Part shown: piece by piece, positions 26,008-35,447 of the stretch
How positions within the stretch are numbered: the stretch's first letter is position 1
Layout of the letters: the number at the start of each line of letters is the position of its first letter
NCBI RefSeq assembly: GCF_001438805.1
Contig: NZ_JQCF01000020.1
Location: forward strand, 1-43,393
Length of the DNA: 43,393 bases
From: Companilactobacillus kimchiensis
GTDB taxonomy: Bacteria; Bacillota; Bacilli; Lactobacillales; Lactobacillaceae
Direction: 5' to 3'
Translations under genes and position numbers: made by a program
The notes under the pieces: model-generated
Database searches by the model: none
What the model was told of the DNA's origin: nothing
What the model saw: only the letters and a program-made list of their open reading frames with translations

Positions 26008-27819
26008 TTACTCTACTGTAACACTTTTGGCAAGATTACGAGGTTTGTCCACATCGTTTCCACGAGCCAAACTTGCATAGTAGGCAATGAGTTGTGCTGG
26101 TACCACACTGATGATTGGTGAGATCAATTCATCGATTTCAGGAATAATAATTTGATCCCCTGGTTCAGCATATTTTTGACTAGCTATCACTAACACATGA
26201 GCTCCACGAGCTTCAACTTCTTGAATATTTCCACGAGTATGACTAGCTCCGGCTCCATCATTGATGTAAGCAATAACCGGTGTATCCTTCTCGATCAAAG
26301 CAATCGTTCCATGTTTCAACTCTCCAGCAGCAAATCCTTCAGCATGAATATAAGAAATTTCCTTTAACTTTAAGGCTGCTTCAAGTGATAGTGCATAATC
26401 AATTCCACGTCCAATGTAGAAGGCATCCGATTGATCAGTTAAATAATCAGCAGTTAAAGCCTTGATCTTGTCTTTTTCGTCAACGATTGTTTGAATTCCA
26501 TTAGCTGCTAAAGCCAATTGTTCTTTCAAATTAAATTCATGAGCGACTTTTAAATCCTTAACCTCACCTAAAGCTTTGGCTAAAACAGATTCGACTGCGA
26601 TTTGAGCAGTATAAGCCTTAGTTGAAGCAACAGCAATTTCTGGACCAGCCAACAATTCCATTGTAAATGTGGCTTCTCGAGAAAGAGTTGAATTTGGAAC
26701 ATTGGTCATCGTTAAACTTGGTAAATTCATTTCATTTACCTTGACCAAGACTTGACGACTATCGGCTGTTTCACCACTTTGTGATAAGAAGATAAAGAAT
26801 GGATGCTTGGATAATTTAGGCATGTGATAACCAAATTCACTACCAAGTTCAACATCAACAGGAATATCAGCAATTCTTTCAAAAATATTCTTACCAACCA
26901 AACCAGCATGATAACTAGTCCCGGCAGCAACAATATATAGACGATCCGCCTTTTTCATTTCATCTAATAGGGCTGTTTCAACATTCAAACTACCATCATT
27001 TTTAATATAATTTTGAGAAATCTTTCTCATAACATTGGGTTGTTCATCAATTTCTTTTAACATGTAGTGGTCATAAGTACCCTTTGAGATATCGCTAGCA
27101 TCAAGATTAACTGTGTATGAATCTCTTTCAACAGGTGTACCATCAATTTTACTAATTTTGACTGAACCCTTTTGTAAAATTACCACTTCACCATCATGAA
27201 TTTCAACAAATTCATGTGTTTGATCTAACATAGCCATCGCATCAGAACAGATAACGTTAAAATCATCACCTAATCCAATCAACAATGGACTTTTATTTTT
27301 AGCCACAAAGATACGATCTGGTTGTTCTTTATCAACCATGGCAAAAGCGTATGAACCTTGAATTAAACTAAGAGCTTTTCTAAAGGCTGTTTCACCGTCC
27401 ATACCTTCCTTTGCAAAATGATCAACTAGTTGAACTGCAACTTCGGTATCAGTTTGGCTCTTAAAATCAACATCAGAGAGATATTTTGTTTTTAATTCTT
27501 CGAAGTTTGTCAAAACACCGTTGTGTACCAAGTAAAAACGATTATCTTCAGAGAAATGAGGGTGAGCATTTTCAATAGTTGGTTTACCATGAGTGGCCCA
27601 TCTAGTATGACCAATTCCCACAACACCTTGCACATCATCTGTCACTGCATTTTCCAACTTACTAATTTTACCAACTTCTTTAACCAAGAAGTCCTTACCA
27701 TTTTGATTATTAACATAAATACCGGCTGAATCATAACCACGGTATTCGAGTTTTTCCAATCCGTTCAATAAAATATCAGTAGTTTTATTATTTCCAATTA
27801 CTCCAACAATTCCACACAT
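26008..27819 (-). CDS. glmS: Glutamine-fructose-6-phosphate aminotransferase (isomerising)
   Basis: Makes glucosamine-6-phosphate from fructose-6-phosphate and glutamine, committing sugar to peptidoglycan and other amino-sugar polymers. 603 residues. The N-terminal glutaminase has catalytic Cys2 (MCGIVGVIG) and LEYRGYDSAG, GIGHTRWATHG. Two SIS domains follow (AAGTSYHAGL, SQSGETADS, STKAYTAQ, FYIGRG), and the C-terminus ends in DKPRNLAKSVTVE, the usual pattern. AAAGAG is nine bases before the ATG. It is separated from glmM by a terminator and has its own promoter at 27910-27938 flanked by GntR/HutC-like boxes. I see no glmS ribozyme in the leader. Confidence 0.97.
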   Translation of the reverse strand: MCGIVGVIGNNKTTDILLNGLEKLEYRGYDSAGIYVNNQNGKDFLVKEVGKISKLENAVTDDVQGVVGIGHTRWATHGKPTIENAHPHFSEDNRFYLVHNGVLTNFEELKTKYLSDVDFKSQTDTEVAVQLVDHFAKEGMDGETAFRKALSLIQGSYAFAMVDKEQPDRIFVAKNKSPLLIGLGDDFNVICSDAMAMLDQTHEFVEIHDGEVVILQKGSVKISKIDGTPVERDSYTVNLDASDISKGTYDHYMLKEIDEQPNVMRKISQNYIKNDGSLNVETALLDEMKKADRLYIVAAGTSYHAGLVGKNIFERIADIPVDVELGSEFGYHMPKLSKHPFFIFLSQSGETADSRQVLVKVNEMNLPSLTMTNVPNSTLSREATFTMELLAGPEIAVASTKAYTAQIAVESVLAKALGEVKDLKVAHEFNLKEQLALAANGIQTIVDEKDKIKALTADYLTDQSDAFYIGRGIDYALSLEAALKLKEISYIHAEGFAAGELKHGTIALIEKDTPVIAYINDGAGASHTRGNIQEVEARGAHVLVIASQKYAEPGDQIIIPEIDELISPIISVVPAQLIAYYASLARGNDVDKPRNLAKSVTVE

Positions 27820-27836
27820 AACAATTCACTCTTTCT

Positions 27837-27878
27837 AAATTGGTCTATTTTTTATATTAATAATGGTATAGTTCATTT
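27837..27878. promoter_or_regulatory. Operator-like boxes in the glmS leader
   Basis: AATTGGTCTATT at 27838-27849 and AATGGTATAG at 27862-27871, within the transcribed leader. Both match half of the TGGTCTAGACCA-type sites bound by GntR/HutC regulators of amino-sugar genes (NagR/YvoA). Confidence 0.45.
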
Positions 27879-27909
27879 CAATAAAATATATCGCCTTGCG
27901 ACAATGACT

Positions 27910-27938
27910 AGAATACTAATTAAGTGGTTTTTTGTCAA
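27910..27938 (-). promoter_or_regulatory. Promoter of glmS
   Basis: On the minus strand TTGACA (27933-27938), exactly 17 bases, TATTCT (27910-27915). A near-consensus housekeeping promoter. Confidence 0.75.
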
Positions 27939-27959
27939 GAAATGTTTAATATTTTTATA

Positions 27960-28005
27960 AATGGTATAGGTGGTATGTACCGATATAAACGATATGGTAT
28001 ACATG
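27960..28005. promoter_or_regulatory. Upstream operator-like boxes of glmS
   Basis: AATGGTATAGG (27960-27970), TGGTATGTACC (27971-27981) and ATATGGTATACATG (27992-28005). TGGTAT occurs three times here and once more in the leader, on both sides of the promoter. Confidence 0.4.
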
Positions 28006-28023
28006 TTATAAGAAATTTTTGAT

Positions 28024-28070
28024 AAAAAAAGAGAGATTGAGTTAAAATTCCCTCAATCTCTCTTTTTTTT
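28024..28070. terminator. Intrinsic terminator of glmM
   Basis: GAGAGATTGAG (28031-28041) and CTCAATCTCTC (28052-28062) pair perfectly, with an A-run on the left and a T-run on the right, so it can work in both directions. Confidence 0.92.
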
Positions 28071-28124
28071 ATCCAATTTTTGCACTTAAGCGAATTGCAC
28101 AAGGAAACCCTTGTTACGTTCTCT

Positions 28125-29477
28125 CTAGTTTAATTCGTTCTTTACAACGTCAACGATTTGATCACAATATTCATTAACTTTTTCCTCGGTAGCAGCTTCA
28201 CACATAACACGTAACAAAGCTTGGGTACCACTAGGACGTACTAACACACGGCCATCGCCGTCCATTTCATCTTCAACTGCCTTAATAGCGTCAAGGATTG
28301 GTTGGTGTTGTTCCCATGATTCTTTATCAGCAACGGGTACATTAACTAATTTTTGTGGATAAACTTTGACAGGAGCACCTAATTCAGCCAAACTCTTGCC
28401 AGTTTCTTTCATAACATGTAACAAATGGATACCTGTTAGCATACCGTCACCAGTATTCATGTACTCATACAAAACAACGTGTCCTGATTGTTCGCCACCA
28501 ATGTTGTAGTTATTCTTACGAATTTCTTCAACAACGTGTCTATCACCAACAGCAGTTTGAACAGACTTCATCCCATTAGCCTCAATAGCTTTGTATAAAC
28601 CAAGATTACTCATAACTGTAGTTACGATTGTATCTTTCTTTAAACGACCACCATCGTGTAAATATTTACCAAGAATGAACATGATCTTATCACCATCAAC
28701 AATATTACCTTCGGCATCAACCGCAATACAACGATCTCCGTCACCATCAAAGGCCAATCCAGCAACTGCATCTGATTCTTTAACACGTTTAGCCAATTCT
28801 TCTGGGTGAGTTGAACCAACATTTTTATTGATATTAATCCCATCTGGATGAGAAGCCATGATTTCAAAGTCAACATTCAAATCAGCAAACAAGGTACTTG
28901 CCAAACGACTTGTTGAACCATTAGCAGTATCCAAGACGATCTTCGTCCCGCTCAAATCATCTGAAAGTGTTTGTTTCAAGAATTGAAGATACTTTTGAGC
29001 ACCTTCAGGATAGTCAGAAACGCTACCTAAACCTTCAGCTGATGGTCTTGGCAAAGTATCTTCCTTAGCATCTAATAATTCTTCAATTTCTTCTTCAACA
29101 TCATCTGGCAATTTGTAACCATCTGAACCAAAGAACTTGATCCCGTTATCTTCAGCAGGATTATGTGATGCAGAAATCATAATTCCAGCATCAGCTGAAA
29201 CGGCACGTATCAAGTAAGCTACGGCTGGAGTAGTAATTACATCGAGATTTAAAACCTCGATACCTACAGAAAGTAATCCTGAAATCAAACTTGATTGCAA
29301 CATTTGTCCAGAAATACGTGTATCTCTAGCAACTAAAACTCGAGGACGCTTCTCACTGTTTTCTGAATGTTGCGTTAGAACATAGCCACCAAAACGACCT
29401 AGCTTAAATGCTAGTTCTGGACTTAATTCCTTATTCGCAATACCTCTTACTCCATCAGTTCCAAAATATTTTGTCAT
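28125..29477 (-). CDS. glmM: Phosphoglucosamine mutase
   Basis: Converts glucosamine-6-phosphate to glucosamine-1-phosphate, the step after GlmS on the way to UDP-GlcNAc. 450 residues, four-domain phosphohexomutase. N-terminal [18 protein letters not shown]; the phosphoserine loop is [12 protein letters not shown] (Ser104); the magnesium loop is DGDGDR; the sugar loop GGEQSGHV; the phosphate-binding loop [21 protein letters not shown] precedes the ATG. It is the third gene of cdaA-cdaR-glmM; GlmM is known to bind and inhibit CdaA in other Firmicutes, which fits the arrangement. Confidence 0.97.
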   Translation of the reverse strand: MTKYFGTDGVRGIANKELSPELAFKLGRFGGYVLTQHSENSEKRPRVLVARDTRISGQMLQSSLISGLLSVGIEVLNLDVITTPAVAYLIRAVSADAGIMISASHNPAEDNGIKFFGSDGYKLPDDVEEEIEELLDAKEDTLPRPSAEGLGSVSDYPEGAQKYLQFLKQTLSDDLSGTKIVLDTANGSTSRLASTLFADLNVDFEIMASHPDGININKNVGSTHPEELAKRVKESDAVAGLAFDGDGDRCIAVDAEGNIVDGDKIMFILGKYLHDGGRLKKDTIVTTVMSNLGLYKAIEANGMKSVQTAVGDRHVVEEIRKNNYNIGGEQSGHVVLYEYMNTGDGMLTGIHLLHVMKETGKSLAELGAPVKVYPQKLVNVPVADKESWEQHQPILDAIKAVEDEMDGDGRVLVRPSGTQALLRVMCEAATEEKVNEYCDQIVDVVKNELN

Positions 29478-29498
29478 AAAAATCTTACCCCCAGCGTA

Positions 29499-30602
29499 TT
29501 ATTGTCCGCTATTATTATCATTTGTTGAATTAGTATTCGATGAACCCGTATTATTATTAGCACCAGCATTACCATTGGTATCATTAGTATTGTTCGTGTT
29601 CGTACTATTGGTGCTATTACTATTAGTTGTATTAGACCCACCAGTATTAGTACCAGTATTAATTGATACATTAATGGTATCCGGATCAGTAAAAGCCACT
29701 CTACTACCCAAAGCAGCACCTAAATCAATTGACTTCTTGGTATTTCCAGTCACATCAGTCACGTCAACTGGTACATCAACCGAATCGTTGATTGCATCCA
29801 TTTGAGCCTGTGTTCCAAAAATTCTGATGCTTTTCACATCAGATTCAAATGTGAAATTCGTATTATTAGAATCTCCCTTTTGTTTCAGGTTGATACTTAC
29901 TTGTTTGCTTTGAATAGTTATTGGAATTTTTACATGTACCGTTTGTGGATCTAATGTAACATTTACAGTTTTACCATTTTTATCGAGCGCTTGCACTAAA
30001 ACTTCTTGATCAAACGTTGATTTTATCCCCTTAGGCAAAATGGGTCTAACTGTAACTTTACTGATTTTTTCAATTTCCGAAGCAGCACCAGTAACTGAAA
30101 CAGTATCAGGTGATACCTCAGTTTTACCAGCCTCATAACCAGTTGCCAATGACGCTTTATTGTAATCTATATCGACTGCAAAACGCTTAGTCTCTCGTCT
30201 TTGAATGTTTACAGTGACATATTTGGGCTTAATTGTATAAGTTAACTCACTATTTAATCCAGACTCTTTAATTTGTACTTGATGTTGACCAATCGATAGA
30301 TCCTTCAAATTCAAATATAAATTAAAATTCTGCGTATTTTTAGTCGCTGTAACTAATGCAGCTGGACCCTCTATAGTCACCTTAACATTCTGTGGATAAC
30401 CAGTTATATAATATTTATCGACATCCGCCTGTAACTGTAAAGGTACTGTTAAAGTAGTTTTTTTGGTCACAGTCGAAGTATTCGATTGATTTGAATCTCG
30501 AGTCGATCCCACGCCAGGTGTACTTACAAAGAAAAACAACCATAAGGCACAACAGAGGGCAATGAATGCATAAAAATAATTACTATTAATTATTTTTTTC
30601 AT
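29499..30602 (-). CDS. cdaR: CdaA regulatory protein CdaR (YbbR domains)
   Basis: Membrane-anchored extracellular modulator of the diadenylate cyclase. 367 residues: a short cytoplasmic start, one membrane helix (YFYAFIALCCALWLFFFV), then YbbR repeats (about 50-315; for example LQADVDKYYITGYPQNVKVTIEG). The tail from about 318 on is almost only Asn, Thr, Ser and Gly, an unusual flexible extension, perhaps a wall-spanning linker. It overlaps cdaA by 17 bases. Confidence 0.93.
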   Translation of the reverse strand: MKKIINSNYFYAFIALCCALWLFFFVSTPGVGSTRDSNQSNTSTVTKKTTLTVPLQLQADVDKYYITGYPQNVKVTIEGPAALVTATKNTQNFNLYLNLKDLSIGQHQVQIKESGLNSELTYTIKPKYVTVNIQRRETKRFAVDIDYNKASLATGYEAGKTEVSPDTVSVTGAASEIEKISKVTVRPILPKGIKSTFDQEVLVQALDKNGKTVNVTLDPQTVHVKIPITIQSKQVSINLKQKGDSNNTNFTFESDVKSIRIFGTQAQMDAINDSVDVPVDVTDVTGNTKKSIDLGAALGSRVAFTDPDTINVSINTGTNTGGSNTTNSNSTNSTNTNNTNDTNGNAGANNNTGSSNTNSTNDNNSGQ

Positions 30603-31443
30603 CTTGGTCCTCCTTCTTGTGACGACCTATTTTGACAAAATCCAAAAGTGAATGATTAGCATTGGCATTCTGATCCTTTAATTGAGCATGAAGATACTTC
30701 AAGTAATCCTCACGTGAAAGATCCAACATCATATGACCATTTCTGGTAATCATCACTCCACCGGTTTCTTCAGAAACAACAATGGTTATCGCATCAGTAA
30801 CCTCACTGATACCAACCGCCGCACGGTGACGGGTTCCTAATTCTTTAGGAATCGTATTACTCTCTGATAAAGGTAAATACGCCGCAGCAACTGAAATTCG
30901 ATTATTGCGCACAATCACTGCCCCATCATGTAATGGTGTATTGGGAATGAAGATATTGATCAACAAGGCACCTGTAACTTCAGCATCCAAATCAATCCCG
31001 GTCTCGACATACTCTTCCAAACCAGTATTCATCTCTAAGGTTATCAATGCCCCGATTCGACGCTTACTCATGTACTGAATAGCTTGATCCAAACTTTCAA
31101 TCAAATGATTTTTAGTTTTACCTTCTTCATTACTGGTTGAACTAAATAACGGCATTCGCCCTAAGTGTTCTAGGCCTCGACGAATTTCTGGTTGAAAAAT
31201 TATCACAATAACAATAATTCCCCAATTGATCAATTGGTCCATCAAAAAAGAAACTGTATGTAAATTAAAAGCCCAACTAATAATCTTTATACCAAAAATT
31301 ATTACGATTCCTTTTAGAAGCTGTACCGCTTTAGTTCCACGTAACATTGACAGAACTTTGTATAGAAAATACCAGACTACCAAGATATCAAACAAGTTAG
31401 CCAGATTCTGCCACGTAAAAATATTGCTTGGTATAAAATTCAT
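30586..31443 (-). CDS. cdaA: Diadenylate cyclase CdaA
   Basis: Makes cyclic di-AMP from two ATP, controlling potassium and osmolyte transport and cell-wall homeostasis. 285 residues. Three N-terminal membrane helices (18-90) are followed by the DAC domain with the catalytic DGA (173-175, PLHDGAVIV) and RHR (205-207, GTRHRAAVGIS). AAGGAG precedes the ATG. First gene of the cdaA-cdaR-glmM operon, with an extended -10 at 31472-31480. The gene upstream, in the same direction, is a cation/proton antiporter. Confidence 0.96.
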   Translation of the reverse strand: MNFIPSNIFTWQNLANLFDILVVWYFLYKVLSMLRGTKAVQLLKGIVIIFGIKIISWAFNLHTVSFLMDQLINWGIIVIVIIFQPEIRRGLEHLGRMPLFSSTSNEEGKTKNHLIESLDQAIQYMSKRRIGALITLEMNTGLEEYVETGIDLDAEVTGALLINIFIPNTPLHDGAVIVRNNRISVAAAYLPLSESNTIPKELGTRHRAAVGISEVTDAITIVVSEETGGVMITRNGHMMLDLSREDYLKYLHAQLKDQNANANHSLLDFVKIGRHKKEDQDEKNN

Positions 31444-31471
31444 TTTCCTAGCTCCTTAGCAGTTCGAACTA

Positions 31472-31480
31472 ATTATAACA
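31472..31480 (-). promoter_or_regulatory. Extended -10 promoter of cdaA
   Basis: On the minus strand TGTTATAAT, i.e. TG-N-TATAAT. There is no good -35 hexamer, as is common for extended -10 promoters. Confidence 0.5.
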
Positions 31481-31518
31481 AACAATAAAAATTATAAAAG
31501 TTCATCATATTTTGTGTA

Positions 31519-33648
31519 TCATTCGGCATCTATGTTAATAACTTCTTCACTATAATTGATATTTTGACGTAATTCATTAGCCGTAGACTTACTAATTTTC
31601 CCCTGTTCCAACATATCCTGAACAAAGGCTCTTTGATAACTGAGTGCCTTGACTTCCAAAGCCATTCGATTACTACTGAATTCAGGCGAACGTCCGCGAT
31701 ATTTCCCCTGTAATAATTCCAGTCGATCCTCATAGTGACGTTGGAAAATATAAATTAAATTATCAGTAAACTCTTCGTGCTCTGATTGATTTAATTCTTG
31801 TAACTTGGCTAAGGCCTTTTTAGCTCCGGCCTTTGAAATTTTAATTGAATCCTGGTTTAATTGCCTAATGTCATCGTATTTAACTGAACGATAGATCCAA
31901 CGTTTAATTTGCAAATAAGTTCTTCTGAAATAACTTATGAAGAACTCTGTTGAAGGATTATAACGTCGATGAACGATTTCTTTTTTATACTTAGCAATCT
32001 TTTTAGTCGACATATCATATGACTCATCGGAGATTTCATGATTCGTATACAATTCTTCAATTGCTTCTAACTCACAGTTAAAACAAATATCCCAGAGCTC
32101 AGCATCCTTCTTGCCTTTAACGCGTCGCTTACTGATCTGATGACTAGCCATCTTGGGACCCTTATTTTGAATGCTCAAATTACGAATATCATAAAGATAT
32201 TCGGCGATCACTGAAGAATAAACTGCCGTATCACCGTCATCCATTTCATTCCGTAATTTTTTGATGGTTTTATCCAGAATCAAACGATTAGCCTCGACCT
32301 GAGTCAATTGAACCACTGCAGGTTTCTCATCCTCATCATCGTCATCCAAATCATCTTCATCAGGACTAAAAGTATTACCACGATAAGCTACTGGCGCACT
32401 ATTTTTAGTTAGGATAGGAATTAAGAAAGTCGCTCCTAACAAACTAAAAACAATTACGGCACTAGCCAGAAATAATAATAATGTTCTAGATGGAAATGGT
32501 GAACCACCTTTAATAGTCATTGGTAAGGACAAAACACCAACCATGGTAACAGCACCACGAACCCCGGAAATACCAGACATCAAGCAATCATACAGTCTGG
32601 TTCGGGACCATAGAACTAGTTTGTTACCATTATTATTAGAAAATGTTGAGTAAACATAACTCCATAAGAAACGAATTACGACCAACATAATCCAGATAAG
32701 CAATGCTAAAAAGGTTGCATAAAAGGTATTAATATTATCGTTATGAATCAATTCTTCCATTGCAAAGGGAATTTCAATTCCCAATAAAACAAAAACAATT
32801 CCGTTTAAAACATAAACAACTAGATCCCAGGTTCGCGAAGTAACTAAGCGAATTTCCGGTGTAAAGCTACTGAGATTTCTATTAGTTGAAATATTCAAGA
32901 TACCGGCAATAACCACCGCTACAACTCCTGATACATCAAAGATATCTTCAGCTACATAATAAATAATAAAAGGAATAATGATTTGGATTATAGCGTGCAA
33001 GATCGAATCATCCACACCCTGGTTCATAAGATATAATCGAATACCATTAAAAATCCAAATCATAACTGCTCCCACTAAGGCACCAACAATTGAAATATGG
33101 AAAAAATCAATCGTAGCATCCTTTAGTGAAAACATCCCTGTTACTGTTGCAGCAACACCATATTTGAAACAAATCAAACCAGACGCATCATTGATCAAAC
33201 TTTCACCACTGATCAAATGCATCAATTTATCAGGAATATGTGCTTTTTTGGCAATCGATTGCACCGCAATTGGATCGGTTGGCGACAGAACAGCTACCAA
33301 TGTGAAAGCTGTAGCCCAAGGTAACTGTGGTATCAACCATTTAACAAAGACCCCACCAACTACCGTTGATAAAACAACCAAAACAATTGCATTTCCTAAA
33401 ATTGGTCCCTTTAATTTCCATAATTCTCGTTTAGGGAAATTATTCCCATCGTTAAACAGGATTGGAGCAATAAATGCTAACAAAAACCACTCTGTATCAA
33501 CGTAAATTTTCACATGCATAAACAATGCCGCCAAGATTCCTGCAGCAATCTGCAACAAACTTGGTGGTATCGATACAAAGTAGTGACTAACAATATTGGC
33601 AATAATTAAGAGTGAAAGAATCAAAATAATTGATTCAAGTATTTCCAC
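31519..33648 (-). CDS. CPA1-family Na+(K+)/H+ antiporter with long cytoplasmic tail
   Basis: About 709 residues. Roughly 12 membrane helices in the first 420 residues, with the ion-binding motif LSPTDPIAVQSIA and GESLINDASGLICFKYG of the NhaP/CPA1 family. A strongly acidic linker (DEDDLDDDDEDE) leads to a cytoplasmic helical domain of about 270 residues. Exchanges sodium or potassium for protons, helping pH and salt tolerance. The start is taken as the GTG at 33648, eight bases after GGTAGG; a GTG three codons upstream abuts that site. No clear terminator after it; cdaA has its own promoter. Confidence 0.9.
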   Translation of the reverse strand: MEILESIILILSLLIIANIVSHYFVSIPPSLLQIAAGILAALFMHVKIYVDTEWFLLAFIAPILFNDGNNFPKRELWKLKGPILGNAIVLVVLSTVVGGVFVKWLIPQLPWATAFTLVAVLSPTDPIAVQSIAKKAHIPDKLMHLISGESLINDASGLICFKYGVAATVTGMFSLKDATIDFFHISIVGALVGAVMIWIFNGIRLYLMNQGVDDSILHAIIQIIIPFIIYYVAEDIFDVSGVVAVVIAGILNISTNRNLSSFTPEIRLVTSRTWDLVVYVLNGIVFVLLGIEIPFAMEELIHNDNINTFYATFLALLIWIMLVVIRFLWSYVYSTFSNNNGNKLVLWSRTRLYDCLMSGISGVRGAVTMVGVLSLPMTIKGGSPFPSRTLLLFLASAVIVFSLLGATFLIPILTKNSAPVAYRGNTFSPDEDDLDDDDEDEKPAVVQLTQVEANRLILDKTIKKLRNEMDDGDTAVYSSVIAEYLYDIRNLSIQNKGPKMASHQISKRRVKGKKDAELWDICFNCELEAIEELYTNHEISDESYDMSTKKIAKYKKEIVHRRYNPSTEFFISYFRRTYLQIKRWIYRSVKYDDIRQLNQDSIKISKAGAKKALAKLQELNQSEHEEFTDNLIYIFQRHYEDRLELLQGKYRGRSPEFSSNRMALEVKALSYQRAFVQDMLEQGKISKSTANELRQNINYSEEVINIDAE

Positions 33649-33668
33649 AGACAACACCTACCATTCTT

Positions 33669-34580
33669 TTATTTTTTATCTTCACCAATAATGCGGACTT
33701 CAGTTTGAAGTTCGACATCAAATTTTTCTTTAACAGTCTTTTGGATCAAATGAATCAAATTCATATAATCAGTCGCCGTGGCATGTTTGATATTGACGAT
33801 AAAACCAGCATGCTTCATTGATACTTGAGCTCCGCCAAGAATCTTACCTTGGAGACCAGCTCTAATAATCAAAGGTCCTGTAAAATGACCTTTGGGACGT
33901 TTAAAGACACTTCCACAAGAAGGATATTCCAAGGGCTGTTTTGAACGTCTTAATTCATTAAGACGATCCATTTCTTCCTGAATAACTTCTTTTTTACCAC
34001 GATTTAAAGCAAACGTAGCGCTTATAACGATACCGCCATCATCTTGAACTGTACTATGACGATAACTAAATTTCATATCATCATGACTCAAAGTCGTTAT
34101 ATGGCCATCAGGCAACAACACTTCAGCGGATTCAAAAACGTCCTTAACTTCTCCACCATAGGCACCAGCATTCATAAAGACTGCTCCACCAACGCTACCA
34201 GGAATTCCAGCGGCAAACTCAATCCCAGTTAATCCGGCTTTTTGTGCGACAATTGTCGTATTGATAATTGTTGCTCCGGCTTCAGCGGTGACCTTGGTTT
34301 CTGAAACTTCAATTTTGTGGAAGTTAGGCAAAATAATAACGATGCCACGGATACCACCATCTTTAATAATTAAATTACTAGCATTACCAATGATGGTAAT
34401 ATGTATTTTATTGACTCTCGCTGTATCAACAATCTCGACCAATTCCTCACGAGTTTTAGGGAACGCTAAAACATCAGCATTACCACCCGTTTTGGTAAAG
34501 GTATACTTGCTCAGCGGTTCATCTAATTTAAATTCAATATTAGGTAATTTTTCAACTGGAAACTTCACTATATTCATCAT
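33669..34580 (-). CDS. murB: UDP-N-acetylenolpyruvoylglucosamine reductase
   Basis: Reduces enolpyruvyl-UDP-GlcNAc to UDP-MurNAc with NADPH and FAD, an early cytoplasmic step of peptidoglycan synthesis. 303 residues, type IIB. FAD domain: [51 protein letters not shown]. Substrate domain: [15 protein letters not shown] with the catalytic Ser, and [23 protein letters not shown] precedes two adjacent ATG codons; the second may be the true start. Divergent from exoA. Confidence 0.96.
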   Translation of the reverse strand: MMNIVKFPVEKLPNIEFKLDEPLSKYTFTKTGGNADVLAFPKTREELVEIVDTARVNKIHITIIGNASNLIIKDGGIRGIVIILPNFHKIEVSETKVTAEAGATIINTTIVAQKAGLTGIEFAAGIPGSVGGAVFMNAGAYGGEVKDVFESAEVLLPDGHITTLSHDDMKFSYRHSTVQDDGGIVISATFALNRGKKEVIQEEMDRLNELRRSKQPLEYPSCGSVFKRPKGHFTGPLIIRAGLQGKILGGAQVSMKHAGFIVNIKHATATDYMNLIHLIQKTVKEKFDVELQTEVRIIGEDKK

Positions 34581-34656
34581 CCTTTGTGCTACTAAGACTT
34601 ACCCTTAATTTTATCACATAGTTAGATACATAACGAACTAACTGACATTACAAAAA

Positions 34657-34665
34657 TGCTATAAT
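34657..34665 (+). promoter_or_regulatory. Extended -10 promoter of exoA
   Basis: TG-C-TATAAT, 18 bases upstream of the exoA ATG. A small AGTTAG/CTAACT inverted repeat lies just upstream (about 34620-34643) in the murB-exoA spacer. Confidence 0.5.
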
Positions 34666-34682
34666 TATGATGAGGTGATTTT

Positions 34683-35444
34683 ATGAAACTTATATCTTGG
34701 AACGTCAATGGACTACGTGCCGTAGTTAAAAAGGATTTTGCAGAAACATTTCAGAATTTGGACGCCGATATTTTCAGTATTCAAGAGACCAAATTACAAG
34801 AAGGACAGATCGACCTTGATTTAGCGGGTTATCATCAATACTTCTTCTATGCAAAGAAAAAAGGTTACTCTGGAACTGCTGTTTTCACTAAGAAAGAGCC
34901 TATCAGTGTTAAACAGGGAATTGGTATTGAAGAATTTGACGATGAAGGTCGGACTTTAACTTTAGAGTTCCCCGACTTTTATTTGATTAATAGCTACACT
35001 CCTAACTCCCAACCTAAATTGAAGCGTGTTGATTATCGGATGCGTTATGACGATGCTTTAAGATCATATATGTTAAAATTATCGACTGATAAACCTGTTA
35101 TTCTTTGTGGTGACCTCAACGTTGCTCATGAAGAAATAGATTTAAAAAATCCTAAAAATAATCATAAAAATCCTGGCTTTTCCGATCAAGAACGTGAGAA
35201 ATTTACGGAATTATTAGATAGTGGCTTTATTGATAGTTTCCGATCACTTCATCCCGAGGAAATTAAATATTCATGGTGGAGTTATCGTTTCAATGCCCGT
35301 CAGAATAATGCCGGTTGGAGAATTGATTATTTTGTTGTTTCCAACAATGGTCAAAAATTAATTCAGAATGCTGATATCTTAAATGACGTCTTTGGTTCTG
35401 ATCATTGTCCCATTGAATTAGATTTAGATATTAAAGGAGAATAA
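34683..35444 (+). CDS. exoA: Exodeoxyribonuclease III / AP endonuclease
   Basis: Cuts DNA at abasic sites and degrades 3' ends in base excision repair. 253 residues. Catalytic motifs of the xth family: ISWNVNGLRA (Asn7), IQETK (Glu35), NSYTPNSQ, CGDLNVAHEEIDL, SWWSYRFNARQNNAGWRIDYF and the final GSDHCPI. GAGGTG precedes the ATG. It is followed after three bases by a DEDDh exonuclease gene, so the two form a small repair operon. Confidence 0.96.
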   Translation: MKLISWNVNGLRAVVKKDFAETFQNLDADIFSIQETKLQEGQIDLDLAGYHQYFFYAKKKGYSGTAVFTKKEPISVKQGIGIEEFDDEGRTLTLEFPDFYLINSYTPNSQPKLKRVDYRMRYDDALRSYMLKLSTDKPVILCGDLNVAHEEIDLKNPKNNHKNPGFSDQEREKFTELLDSGFIDSFRSLHPEEIKYSWWSYRFNARQNNAGWRIDYFVVSNNGQKLIQNADILNDVFGSDHCPIELDLDIKGE

Positions 35445-35447
35445 TCA

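Noticed and set aside
27820-28020. A glmS ribozyme upstream of glmS
   Set aside because: The leader is short (about 80 bases from the promoter), AT-rich and lacks the ribozyme's conserved core.
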